From assembly GCA_902493375.1 (NCBI GenBank), contig CABUPH010000022.1:1-32158 (forward strand): a stretch of DNA of 32,158 nucleotides, given 5' to 3'. Shown piece by piece: positions 7,648 through 15,238 of this stretch (positions within the stretch are counted from its first letter, which is position 1; each line of letters opens with the position of its first letter). A program made the translations under genes and the position numbers. The stretch comes from an uncultured Collinsella sp. Its GTDB lineage: Bacteria; Actinomycetota; Coriobacteriia; Coriobacteriales; Coriobacteriaceae. The notes beneath the pieces are model-generated. The model was given only the letters and a program-made list of their open reading frames with translations, had not been told where the DNA came from and did not search any database.

Positions 7648-8283
7648 TTATCCGCGCTGCGGACCCGCAGTAGCCACAAGCGGTTCAAGCCCCAGCTCGC
7701 GCGCATAATCCTCCTGCGTAAAGACTTCGACCAGCTCAAACGTGTCGGATTCGTCGTCAAACGCAAAGTGCAGCACCGAGCAGTTGCCCGGCACGCGCTC
7801 GTGCTCGTCGGCCGCCGCTCCCCTCACGTAATCCAAAAACTCCTTGATGGCCGAGCCATGGCTTACCGCGAGCACGCACGTATGGTCCGGACGCTGCATA
7901 AGCTCGGTCAGCGTCGCCACCATGCGCTCGCGCACCTGCATCTGGCCCTCGCCGCCAAACTGGCGATAGAAGTCGCGCCACGGGCGCTCGGGCATGAGCA
8001 TCACGCGCTCGGCCTCAAAGTCGCCAAAGAACCACTCACGCAGGCCGTCCAGGCGCTCGTACGCCAAGCCCGGCCACAAGTTGGCGATAGTCTGCTCGGT
8101 GCGATGAAGCGTGGAGGTGTAGGCATGATCGGGCTCAATGCCGCGCGCACGTAAAAACATGCCGGCGCGCGCCGCCTGGTCGCAACCCAACTGCGTGAGC
8201 GGCGAGTCACTCCAACCCTGAATGATGCGCTTAAGGTTGAATATTGTCTGCCCATGACGAACCAGATACAGGTCTTTATTCAT
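7648..8283 (-). CDS. Histidine phosphatase family protein (second of tandem pair)
   Basis: A 211-residue member of the phosphoglycerate mutase-like histidine phosphatase superfamily. The phospho-acceptor motif LVRHGQT is at residues 6-12, with the acid motif LREWFFGDFE and the second histidine in AVSHGSAI. These are the usual R-H-G, Glu and His elements of a phosphatase; nothing shows mutase activity. ATG 8283 has GAAAGGACC upstream, while a TTG at 8307 would extend into the preceding gene and is less likely. It begins 17 bp after the stop of the related gene at 8301, so the two form an operon. Substrate unknown. Confidence 0.88.
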   Translation of the reverse strand: MNKDLYLVRHGQTIFNLKRIIQGWSDSPLTQLGCDQAARAGMFLRARGIEPDHAYTSTLHRTEQTIANLWPGLAYERLDGLREWFFGDFEAERVMLMPERPWRDFYRQFGGEGQMQVRERMVATLTELMQRPDHTCVLAVSHGSAIKEFLDYVRGAAADEHERVPGNCSVLHFAFDDESDTFELVEVFTQEDYARELGLEPLVATAGPQRG

Positions 8284-8300
8284 AGGGGTCCTTTCATTCG

Positions 8301-8843
8301 TTACCAATCAAGGAGCGAAAACGCCCCGTCGCAATAGCCAAAATGAAGCACGGCTCCGTTGTCGGGTAGCTCTCCCTCGCCAGTCACATACTCAAGAAAC
8401 TCCTGGCAGGCTGAGCCGTGGGAAACCGCCAGCACGCAGTCGTGCTGCGGCCTGGCCATGATGCGGGACAGCGCCCCGACCATACGTGCGCGAAGCTCAC
8501 TTTCCGACTCGCCACCAAAGGCAACCGGATAATCGCCCCAGGGCTGCGGCGGCATCTCGCGATTTGATGTGCCCTCCAGCGAGCCAAAATGCCACTCACG
8601 CAGGTCATCGACCAGCTCTATGGAACGGCCCTCGTCAACGATAAGCTCGGCCGTATGCCGCGCCCGGCCCAACGGCGAGGAATACACATGATCAAAGGCC
8701 ACGCCACGCGCCACAAACGCCGTACGCGCCGTCAGCGCCTGCTCGCGCCCGCGCGCCGTAAGCGGCGAATCGTGCCAGCCCTGCAAAATGCTCTGCACAT
8801 TGAGCTCAGTCTGCCCATGCCGCACCAAATACAGATCTGCCAC
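8301..8843 (-). CDS. Histidine phosphatase family protein (first of tandem pair)
   Basis: A 180-residue paralogue of the next gene. It shares LVRHGQTELNVQSILQGWHDSPLT-like sequence, the acid motif LREWHFGSLEG and the second His in AVSHGSAC. The shared stretches make a tandem duplication the simplest explanation. It is about 30 residues shorter at the C-terminus than its partner. Translation starts at GTG 8843 with GGGGAGGG just upstream. The conserved EGE..DNGAVLHFG region near the end parallels the partner's EHERVPGNCSVLHFA. Substrate unknown; likely a cytosolic phosphomonoesterase. A palindromic repeat lies between it and the nitroreductase gene. Confidence 0.87.
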   Translation of the reverse strand: MADLYLVRHGQTELNVQSILQGWHDSPLTARGREQALTARTAFVARGVAFDHVYSSPLGRARHTAELIVDEGRSIELVDDLREWHFGSLEGTSNREMPPQPWGDYPVAFGGESESELRARMVGALSRIMARPQHDCVLAVSHGSACQEFLEYVTGEGELPDNGAVLHFGYCDGAFSLLDW

Positions 8844-8858
8844 ACACCCTCCCCTCGT

Positions 8859-8893
8859 ACCACCGCAAAGGGGACAGGCACCTTTGTGGTGGT
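8859..8893. repeat. Intergenic palindrome of the GGGAC/CACCGCAA class
   Basis: A 13-bp imperfect stem (8859-8871 with 8881-8893, one G-T pair) has the loop GGACAGGCA. It carries CACCGCAA, as in the palindromes at 25664 and 28941. It lies between the nitroreductase stop and the phosphatase ribosome site, without a T-run. Confidence 0.65.
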
Positions 8894-8925
8894 TTACCGT
8901 CTGATCACGCCGCGATGACGCTCAA

Positions 8926-9597
8926 CTACACCAGCACGTCGGCGAGCGAACGCTTGGGTACGTGGTGCACCTGCGCCTCGTCGCGCCAATAATTGATGGA
9001 GCCGTCGGGGTTGGAATCGATCGCATCAATCACCTGTGTCTCGGCCGGAACGCCAAACGCCATGATCAGCTTGAGCTCATACTTGTCGTTATCGAGCCCC
9101 ATGGCATCGATCGCGTGGGGCGTAAAGGCCTTGAACATGCAGGCTGCCACCTCGGGCGTGGCGCTGCGGGCGGCGAGCATCATCGTCTGCGCGGCAATAC
9201 CCGTGTCGACCTCGGTAATGGGAGCGGCGGGCTTGCCCGGAACGGCGCGCTCGGCCAGAATCGCGATGTAGCCGGTCGGGCGCTCGCCCTCGGCAGGACC
9301 AGGCCAATCCTTAAGCGCGCCGGCCCATGCAAGCTCATCAAATACGCGCGCGCAATCCTCGGCACCGCTCACCACATGAAAACGAAGACGCTGGGCATTG
9401 GCACCACACGGGGTCAGGTGCGCCAGCTCCGCCAGCTCAAGCAAAAGCTCACGCGGCACGCGCATGGACTCGTCAAAGCGACGGCACGTGCGGGCGCGGC
9501 GAGCCAACGCATCAAACGCGTCCAAGCCGAGCTTTTCGCAACCCTGCTTTGCCATCGACTCAGCGCTTACCGGCGCCGCGGGAACTGTTTCGTTCAT
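8926..9597 (-). CDS. Nitroreductase-family flavoprotein
   Basis: A 223-residue FMN-dependent nitroreductase-fold protein. The R-R-ARTCRRFDES motif near residues 34-44 is the typical N-terminal FMN-binding R..RRF. Further features are LAHLTPCGANAQ (FMN and substrate region), DTGIAAQTMMLAA (the D.G...Q..ML.A helix) and the late LKLIMAFGVPAE segment. The family reduces nitro compounds, quinones or flavins with NAD(P)H; the physiological substrate is unknown. ATG 9597 has GGGGG 5 nt upstream; an alternative TTG lies 12 nt earlier. A DtxR-type box at 9626-9644 lies about 30 bp before the start, so control by iron or manganese is likely (inference). Confidence 0.88.
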   Translation of the reverse strand: MNETVPAAPVSAESMAKQGCEKLGLDAFDALARRARTCRRFDESMRVPRELLLELAELAHLTPCGANAQRLRFHVVSGAEDCARVFDELAWAGALKDWPGPAEGERPTGYIAILAERAVPGKPAAPITEVDTGIAAQTMMLAARSATPEVAACMFKAFTPHAIDAMGLDNDKYELKLIMAFGVPAETQVIDAIDSNPDGSINYWRDEAQVHHVPKRSLADVLV

Positions 9598-9625
9598 AGG
9601 GACCCCCAATTTCGGGCAATTGTTC

Positions 9626-9644
9626 TTAGGAGAATCTAACCTAA
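9626..9644 (-). promoter_or_regulatory. DtxR/IdeR-type operator upstream of the nitroreductase
   Basis: TTAGGAGAATCTAACCTAA matches the 19-bp DtxR/IdeR consensus TTAGGTTAGCCTAACCTAA at 15 of 19 positions, with both outer half-sites intact. It is followed by a separate CCTAGG at 9647-9652. A DtxR-family regulator is encoded at 18424-18813. Confidence 0.65.
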
Positions 9645-9734
9645 AACCTAGGCAATTACATACAGCGGCGTAATGTTCTACAATTGTTGATTAATCCTCA
9701 CTGGAGCGGGAACAAAAGTAACAATTCGGGAATG

Positions 9735-9783
9735 TGGGGCGGCAATTCGTCCTTCCCGCCCCATGCATCGGCGCCCTTGGGCG
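9735..9783. other. Two hairpins in the HdeD-like gene leader
   Basis: TGGGGCGG (9735-9742) pairs with CCGCCCCA (9756-9763), and CGCCC (9772-9776) with GGGCG (9779-9783). They lie in the 264-bp gap between divergent genes, 80-125 bp before ATG 9862. Neither has a T-run; the role is unclear. Confidence 0.4.
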
Positions 9784-9861
9784 ATACTTGTTGCAGCACT
9801 TTTGGCGTACGCCGCACGGAGAGCAATGAACGCGACGTGCACCACACGGAAAGGAGACATT

Positions 9862-10464
9862 ATGGGCATCTTTAAGAACGATGACCAAAAATCGAGCCAG
9901 TTTGGATTTGACGAGAAAAGCATGGCGGGCAAAGCCGTCAAGGCCGTACGCTGGATCTACGCCATCACGGGCGTCTTAGCGCTCATTGCTGGTATCGCGC
10001 TGCTTTTTGCACCCGCCAAGTCCCTCGTCTTTTTGACGACTGTCCTGGGTTTTTACTTTGTAATCACTGCTGCCATCAGGCTGTTCACTGCCATTTTTGA
10101 GCCGCTGCTGCCCACCGGCTGGCGCGTGACGAGCATCATCTCCAACCTACTCATTATCTTGGGCGGCGTCATAATCCTGCGCAACCAGGCCTTCTCGACC
10201 GCGACGCTTACCACGATGGTGGTTATCGTGGCCGGCTTTGGCTGGATTGTCGAAGGTGTCATGTCCATTCTGGAGTCCGAGCTTTCGTCCAACCGCGCCC
10301 TCGCCATCCTGAGCGGCGCACTCTCCATCATCGCCGGCATGTTCGTGTTTATCTATCCGCTATGGTCGGCCAAGATGCTCGTCATCTTTAGCGGCGCCGC
10401 GCTGCTGGTGTTTGGCGTAACGCTGATTGTTCGCGCTATTCAATTTGGCAAACTGGTGCACTAG
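9862..10464 (+). CDS. HdeD-like (DUF308) membrane protein
   Basis: A 200-residue integral membrane protein with a charged N-terminal cytosolic stretch of about 35 residues, then six hydrophobic segments in pairs: IYAITGVLALIAGIALLF, LVFLTTVLGFYFVITAA, SIISNLLIILGGVIIL, a TTMVVIVAGFGWIVEG segment, LAILSGALSIIAGMFVFI and LVIFSGAALLVFGVTLI. Repeated helix pairs with small residues are typical of the DUF308/HdeD family; in E. coli HdeD is linked to acid resistance, but the function here is unproved. ATG 9862 is preceded by GGAAAGGAGA; the frame runs further 5' but those codons lack a ribosome site. Its TAG is immediately followed by the ATG of the next gene. Confidence 0.88.
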   Translation: MGIFKNDDQKSSQFGFDEKSMAGKAVKAVRWIYAITGVLALIAGIALLFAPAKSLVFLTTVLGFYFVITAAIRLFTAIFEPLLPTGWRVTSIISNLLIILGGVIILRNQAFSTATLTTMVVIVAGFGWIVEGVMSILESELSSNRALAILSGALSIIAGMFVFIYPLWSAKMLVIFSGAALLVFGVTLIVRAIQFGKLVH

Positions 10465-10947
10465 ATGCCGCGAACGCTCTTTATTGATGCCGACGCCTGC
10501 CCGGTCACGCGCGAGTCGATTGACTGCGCGCGGCGAGCGGGCGTCGCCGTTATTATCGCCGGCAACAGCACACAAAACCTGGAACGCCACATTCGCCGCG
10601 ACGATCCGCGCGACGTCGAGCATGCGCGACGCGGATTTTGGGTCACGACGCTCGATGTGAGCGTGGGCGCCGACAGCGCCGACTTTGCCATTGTCGAACG
10701 CCTGCAGGCGGGCGACGTAGTCGTGACGCAGGACATTGGCTTGGCGAGCATGGTGCTCGGGCGCGATGCCGCCGCCATCGGCGTGCGCGGGCGCGTCTAC
10801 GATAAGGCGACCATCGACATGCAACTGTTTATTCGCCACGAGGAAAAGAAGGTGCGCCGCGCCGGCGGTCGCACTCGCGGTCCGGCGGCATTTACCAGCG
10901 AAGACCGCGCCCGCTTTAAACGCAACCTCACCGAGCTGTTACGCTAA
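10465..10947 (+). CDS. YaiI/YqxD (DUF188, UPF0178) family protein
   Basis: A 160-residue protein that opens with LFIDADACPV, the hallmark of UPF0178, whose fold is related to PIN-type nucleases. Other conserved segments are DFAIVERLQAGDVVVTQDIGLASMVL, with acidic residues that may bind metal, and the C-terminal RRAGGRTRGPAAFTSEDRARF. Length matches the family. The start codon directly abuts the stop of the HdeD-like gene with no independent ribosome site, so translation probably depends on the upstream gene. The biochemical role of the family is not settled. A strong terminator follows. Confidence 0.92.
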   Translation: MPRTLFIDADACPVTRESIDCARRAGVAVIIAGNSTQNLERHIRRDDPRDVEHARRGFWVTTLDVSVGADSADFAIVERLQAGDVVVTQDIGLASMVLGRDAAAIGVRGRVYDKATIDMQLFIRHEEKKVRRAGGRTRGPAAFTSEDRARFKRNLTELLR

Positions 10948-10949
10948 AC

Positions 10950-10990
10950 AAGGTAGATTTTTGGGACATGCCTAAAAATCTACCTTTTTG
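10950..10990 (+). terminator. Terminator after the YaiI/YqxD gene
   Basis: A perfect 13-bp stem, AAGGTAGATTTTT (10950-10962) with AAAAATCTACCTT (10974-10986), runs into TTTGTTTT. The stem starts 2 nt after the stop codon. Confidence 0.9.
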
Positions 10991-11030
10991 TTTTGAGCGG
11001 TGTGAGCGCTCGGAATCCATGGCTCAACAA

Positions 11031-11104
11031 AAAAACGGGCTTCAAAATGCCATGCGTCGCCGCATTGCGCAGGCGCCGAGCATGGCTATTTGAAGCCATT
11101 TTTT
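11031..11104. terminator. Bidirectional terminator between convergent genes
   Basis: 18-bp arms (11038-11055 and 11080-11097, two central mismatches) enclose a GC-rich 24-nt loop. ATTTTTT follows on the plus strand and CGTTTTTTTG on the minus strand, so it can end the YaiI operon and the metal permease gene. Confidence 0.85.
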
Positions 11105-11112
11105 AGGCCTAC

Positions 11113-12210
11113 TTAGAGGCCGAAGGCGGATAGGATAAGGCCCCAGCCGGCGCCGATGACGTACATCATGACCAGGAACACGGCGTTTTCGCGGGCGCTG
11201 CGGTTGGTGCGGAACAGGACCAGGTAGCCCACGCCGGCGGAGATGAGCGTGCCAGCGAGCATCGGCGCCAGCTGTAGCGCGCCCTCCAGGTACAGCTGCG
11301 TAATGACCACGCTCGCCGAGCAGTTGGGGATCAGGCCGACAAGCGCCGAACCCAGGACGGCGAGCGTCTCGTTGCCACGCAGGAACTGCTCGATCGCGGA
11401 CTCGCCGAAGGTCTCGAGCACGGCGACCAGAATCAGCGTCACCAGAAAAATGAATACCGATACCTGTACGGTGTGCGAGATCGCGCTGCGGATGATCGAC
11501 AGGACAGGCGTCCCTTCGTGGGAGTGACCGTGGTCGTGCCCATGGCCGTGGTGGTGCTCATGCTCGCCCGTGTGACCGTGGTCATGGCTGTGTCCGTGGT
11601 CGCGCTCGTGTTCATCTTCATCATCGCAACCGCAATGGTCGCGCTCGCACAACTCGTGGATGTGGTCGGCGCTCACGCCCGCCTCGGCCACCTCGTCGAT
11701 GATGTCACCGCCAGTGTGGTCGTCGTGCGCGCAGTTCACGTGGGCCGGGTTGGCCGCGGTTCCCAGCACGGTACGGCGAATCGCCGCATGCGCGCGAGCG
11801 TTACGACGCAGGCCGCGAATGGCGGCATCTACGATAAAGCCCGTGACCAGTGCGATCAGCGCTTTCGAAGCCAAAAGCATCGCCATAGTCTGCACGGGAA
11901 CCTGCTCGGCAAGTAGCAGCGGCAGCATCTCGTCGGAGGTCGAGAGAAACACCGCCACCAAGGTGCCCAGCGTCACGACGCGACCGGCGTACAGCGTTGC
12001 CGCCATGGCCGAAAAGCCGCACTGCGGCACAATGCCCAGCAACGAGCCAACCACGGGACCCGCGGCGCCGGCGCGCTTGATAGCGCCGTTGACGCGGTCG
12101 CCCGCAACGTGCTCAAGTGTCTCGAGAGCAAGATACGTCACCAACAAAAACGGCACCAGCGACAGCGTGTCCTTGCCGGCGTCGAGCAGAATATCAATCA
12201 GTAAATCCAT
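11113..12210 (-). CDS. ArsP_2-type heavy-metal/manganese permease with His-rich loop
   Basis: A 365-residue polytopic membrane protein of the putative 10-TM heavy-metal exporter family (PF11449-type, also annotated as putative manganese transporter). Two inverted halves each carry a Cys motif: GIVPQCGFSAMAATLYAG near residue 60 and GLIPNCSASVVITQLYLEG near residue 290. Between them a roughly 90-residue cytosolic or external loop is extremely rich in His, Asp and Glu, with C..DHCGCDDED followed by a long HGHSHDHGH-type stretch, a likely metal buffer. GAAAGG lies upstream of ATG 12210 (spacing about 12). CCTAG-type inverted repeats at 12254-12289 suggest metalloregulation. The transported ion is not proven; Mn, Fe, Zn or arsenicals are candidates. 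Confidence 0.85.
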   Translation of the reverse strand: MDLLIDILLDAGKDTLSLVPFLLVTYLALETLEHVAGDRVNGAIKRAGAAGPVVGSLLGIVPQCGFSAMAATLYAGRVVTLGTLVAVFLSTSDEMLPLLLAEQVPVQTMAMLLASKALIALVTGFIVDAAIRGLRRNARAHAAIRRTVLGTAANPAHVNCAHDDHTGGDIIDEVAEAGVSADHIHELCERDHCGCDDEDEHERDHGHSHDHGHTGEHEHHHGHGHDHGHSHEGTPVLSIIRSAISHTVQVSVFIFLVTLILVAVLETFGESAIEQFLRGNETLAVLGSALVGLIPNCSASVVITQLYLEGALQLAPMLAGTLISAGVGYLVLFRTNRSARENAVFLVMMYVIGAGWGLILSAFGL

Positions 12211-12253
12211 GACGGATGGAACCTTTCGTGTCTTTCGGCAGCATTGTAAAAAT

Positions 12254-12289
12254 CCTAGCGGTCAACTAGGGTATTGTAGTTGTCCTAGG
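12254..12289 (-). promoter_or_regulatory. Candidate metalloregulator operator of the permease gene
   Basis: CCTAG (12254-12258) and CTAGG (12266-12270) form one inverted repeat. CAACTA...TAGTTG (12263-12282) forms a second, and CCTAGG ends the region (12284-12289). The CCTAGGC element also occurs at 9647 beside the DtxR-like box. The match to a known box is loose. Confidence 0.45.
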
Positions 12290-12382
12290 CGCGATGCCAA
12301 TAGTTGCCCATGGTAAACTATCATCTCGCCACATCTTAATGACCCTGAGCCGCACGACGCGGCCCATCCAAGGAGCAGTTAT

Positions 12383-13351
12383 ATGAACGTTTCACAAGCA
12401 CTCGAATACGAGCGCCAGCCGTTTATTCCCATGTTTATCTATGGCGATCACGGCGCCATGGAGTCCGAGCGCCAGAAGGGCGAGGAGGCCCTCAAGGTGC
12501 TCGAGACCGAGTATTTTACTGCCGAGGGCGACCCCGGCTTCGACTTTGCCACCGTGCGCGACCTGGCCGACCGCAACCGCGACCTGTGCGACCAGATTGG
12601 CGAGGCGCGCCTGCGCAACGTGACGCCCGCGACGCTTTCGCGCGGTCTGTCCGATGCCGACACCTGCGCCGCCATCGGCAAGATGCAAAAGCGCACCGCC
12701 GCGTCCGTTATGCGCGAAATCCGCGGCGACCGCGACGCGCTCGGCGTGGCCTACGCCCGCAAGCCCATCCAGGGCACCGTGCTCGGTATCGACATCGAGA
12801 CCACCGGCCGTGCACCCGAGCGCGGTTATATCATCAACGTGGGCTGGGAGATCATGGAGCTCACCAGCGACGCCGTCCCGCACGACGCCGAGGCACACTA
12901 CTGCGGTCTGCCCGACATCTACCGCGGCGAGGATGTGCCGTTGTCGAATATCCACCACATCACCTGGGACGACATCGACGGCAAAACGCCCTTCCGCGAG
13001 AACAAGGAACTGCAGAAGCAGCTGCTCAAGCTCATGAAGAAGTACCCGTACATGGCACACAACGCCGCATTTGAGGACAGCTGGTTCAAGATCCACCTGG
13101 ACGGCTACGCCGAGGCACGCCGCGCCGGCAAGATCATCGTCATCGACTCGCGCCAGATCTGCCGCAGCCTGGATGCCGATGTCCGCTCGCTCCCCCGCGA
13201 GTCCGCCCCCGCCGCGCTCGAGAACTGGGCGCGCCGCCGCGGAACCCTCGCCGCCGACGCCAACGAACAGCACCTGGGCCTCGACGACACCGACCTCATG
13301 CTCCGCACCGTCCAAGCCGAGTTCAACCTCAAGAACCTGTTTGCCAAGTAG
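12383..13351 (+). CDS. DnaQ-fold 3'-5' exonuclease domain protein
   Basis: A 322-residue protein. Residues 130-315 form a DEDDh exonuclease: Exo I GIDIETTG with D137 and E139, Exo II HNAAFEDSWF with D232, and Exo III H297-x4-D302 in HLGLDDTD. The first 130 residues form a charged helical region with MFIYGDHG near the start that I do not recognise. The domain is typical of DNA polymerase III epsilon-like proofreaders and of stand-alone RNA or DNA trimming enzymes; with no polymerase gene nearby, a repair or RNA-processing role is more likely. AAGGAG precedes ATG 12383 by 8 nt. It is transcribed divergently from the metal permease. A GC-rich hairpin follows. Confidence 0.88.
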   Translation: MNVSQALEYERQPFIPMFIYGDHGAMESERQKGEEALKVLETEYFTAEGDPGFDFATVRDLADRNRDLCDQIGEARLRNVTPATLSRGLSDADTCAAIGKMQKRTAASVMREIRGDRDALGVAYARKPIQGTVLGIDIETTGRAPERGYIINVGWEIMELTSDAVPHDAEAHYCGLPDIYRGEDVPLSNIHHITWDDIDGKTPFRENKELQKQLLKLMKKYPYMAHNAAFEDSWFKIHLDGYAEARRAGKIIVIDSRQICRSLDADVRSLPRESAPAALENWARRRGTLAADANEQHLGLDDTDLMLRTVQAEFNLKNLFAK

Positions 13352-13702
13352 AAACGTCTGCGACAAACCACGGCGTAGATCACGAGCGGCCTCGCAGCGG
13401 GAAACCTCGCGGCGGGGCCGCCCTACGTTCCACAAGCAGGCCCGCTCTTCACAAATTCTGAACCCTATTTTTTACTATTTCGGCACTTTCCCGACACGTG
13501 ATTTGTGTTCGGATGGCGATGCATCGATACCAAATGTGCAGCAATTGAGTGTTTCTATGCTATAGCCGAGCTGCGGAAACATTTATTTAGGGCGTACCAA
13601 CCCATAATTGCGTCAAGCTTTTGGACAGCATTTGGTTAGACCTCTAAAACGACTTTTCCACTCAGCGCCATCAACACGGCATTAGCTGACACGATATATA
13701 CC
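13352..13702. other. Intergenic region with one hairpin, no gene seen
   Basis: The only clear structure is a long hairpin at 13386-13421: 10 bp (GCGGCCTCGC with GCGGGGCCGC) plus an inner GCGGG/CCTCGC helix, without a T-run. It probably marks the end of the exonuclease transcript. The rest is AT-richer. The stretch before the next gene holds TATATA six nt before its ATG, but no convincing promoter or ribosome site. Confidence 0.5.
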
Positions 13703-14893
13703 ATGAGTATCGTATTGTCACATACCACGGCAAAAGCGGTCTACCAAGCCGCGCATTCGGTGTCTGCGAAAGACATCGAGTCCTGCAGCCCTGCCGCAAT
13801 TTACGGATCGTGTCCCACCGGAACGCTCCTCGGCGCAGCCGCAGAATGGCTCGCCAAACATGATGTTGCCCGCGACGCAAACGATCCCCTCGAGGTAACG
13901 GTGTTTGATCGCAGGAACGCGCGCTACGCGATGGACTGTCGATGCCACGTTTCGTCAAAGCGATTCTCATGCTCGCGTTTTATAGAGCTAGAAGATGACG
14001 TCTACATTGTTGGCGTTGAGCTTTGTGCACTTCAGGCCGCCACCTATCTCCCTTTTCGCGAACTGGTGGAGTACTACTTTGAGCTGTGCGGCGCTTATTC
14101 CCTTGGAACCGACTCTTCCACCTCCTATACCGAGCGTTTCGCGCTCACCTCGACCGAGAGGTTAAAGCAGTTCTTTAATTCCATTACCAGATGCGATGGT
14201 TTGGCCCTTGCCCGAAAGGCGATTCAATGTGTACGCGATGGGTGCCGCTCTCCCATGGAAACGGCCTTTGTCATGATGCTTACGCTGCCCAAAAGCGAAG
14301 GAGGGCTTGGCATAAAGGGAATTGAGACCGACTACGAGGTGCAGGTCACGGCCGCCGCAAAAAATCTCACGAGACGCAAAAAGTTCTTTATGGATGCATA
14401 TCTGAAGAAATCTCGAACAGATATTGAATACAACGGTTTTTATCACGACGCGGAAGAAGACCGCGCCATCGACGAAGAACGCAAGAACGCACTTGCGTCC
14501 ATGGGGTACGGAATCATCACCGTCAGCCGTTATTCCTTTATGCATGCCAGCTCTTTCGTTAGGGTCATGGAGGCAATCCAAAGAAAAGAAGGTATACGCC
14601 CCTCGCGTCTGCCAAAAGACTTTCAAATCATGCAAGAGGACCTGAGACTATTTGTGCTTAGAAGGTTTATTGAGGAAAAGAAACGAATCCAGGAGGAGCT
14701 TCGCCAGGATTCCAAAGAGCGCCAACAAATCGACCTCGAAAAAGCAATGCTCGAAGGCATCACATTGGACGATCCGACGATTAACGAGGCTCCGGCAATC
14801 GATGACATGCAGACTGTCGGACCCGACAGCCCATCACTCAACCAAACAAGCAGCTTCACGCCCGAGGGCAGGGTCTTCGGAGCCGGAAACTAG
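13703..14893 (+). CDS. AbiEi-like protein with DUF559/Vsr-like nuclease C-domain
   Basis: A 396-residue protein. The first 150 residues (PLEVTVFDRRNARYAMDCRCHV, then a VELCALQAATYLP helix) recall the ligand-like half of AbiEi-type proteins. The middle SPMETAFVMMLTLP (E186) and then D231, the IEYNG segment with E242, H248 and the DEERKNALASMGYGIITV segment resemble the DUF559/Vsr branch of PD-(D/E)XK nucleases. The final 100 residues are a charged helix (EEKKRIQEELRQDSKERQQ) and a disordered tail. Codon use is AT-richer than neighbours, indicating transfer. No ribosome site precedes ATG 13703, so the start is uncertain or the mRNA leaderless. Function unknown; an accessory nuclease or abortive-infection-type protein is a guess from the fold. 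Confidence 0.75.
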   Translation: MSIVLSHTTAKAVYQAAHSVSAKDIESCSPAAIYGSCPTGTLLGAAAEWLAKHDVARDANDPLEVTVFDRRNARYAMDCRCHVSSKRFSCSRFIELEDDVYIVGVELCALQAATYLPFRELVEYYFELCGAYSLGTDSSTSYTERFALTSTERLKQFFNSITRCDGLALARKAIQCVRDGCRSPMETAFVMMLTLPKSEGGLGIKGIETDYEVQVTAAAKNLTRRKKFFMDAYLKKSRTDIEYNGFYHDAEEDRAIDEERKNALASMGYGIITVSRYSFMHASSFVRVMEAIQRKEGIRPSRLPKDFQIMQEDLRLFVLRRFIEEKKRIQEELRQDSKERQQIDLEKAMLEGITLDDPTINEAPAIDDMQTVGPDSPSLNQTSSFTPEGRVFGAGN

Positions 14894-14923
14894 GCTGACT
14901 AACAAGGTGGGTACCCTAGCGAC

Positions 14924-14948
14924 GTGCAAAATTGCGAGTATTCAGCAG
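14924..14948 (+). repeat. 25-nt motif, copy 1 (forward)
   Basis: Begins GTGCAAAATTGCGAGTATTC. It is 21 of 25 identical to the inverted copy at 15112-15136. Read from its GTG, a 34-codon frame runs to a stop at 15028 and starts VQNCEYSA. Confidence 0.65.
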
Positions 14949-15111
14949 GGCCGGGCGTCCATCACCCTCGAGTGAATCCAAATGTGAAGCGAAATCACTC
15001 TTACGTGAGAACGTTAGGCAACATTTGAGGAAGAACTCATCGGATTAACACTTTAAGATAACTCTTTAGCTGCATTAGTTGGCCTGCAATAAATTAGCAG
15101 ACCCCCTATAG

Positions 15112-15136
15112 CTGCAGAATACTCTAATTTTTGCAC
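15112..15136 (-). repeat. 25-nt motif, copy 2 (inverted)
   Basis: On the minus strand this begins GTGCAAAAATTAGAGTATTC. Read from its GTG, a 27-codon frame runs to a stop at 15053 and starts VQKLEYSA, similar to the peptide from copy 1. No ribosome site precedes either. Confidence 0.65.
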
Positions 15137-15238
15137 GGCGCAGGGGCACCCACCCCGGCATCACCTATCAAAACCGCTTAGTCCGGGATCTCGTCCGCTT
15201 TTCCTCATCATTTTGTACGACGGATTGCCTAAACGATA

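Larger units (their letters stand above)
14894..15238. other. AT-rich intergenic region with a facing 25-nt motif pair
   Basis: No normal gene is visible. Its ends carry two inverted copies of one 25-nt motif (14924 and 15112). Between them are AT-rich stretches and repeated AGCTGCA words. Beyond 15136 I see nothing until the ArsR promoter. Confidence 0.6.
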
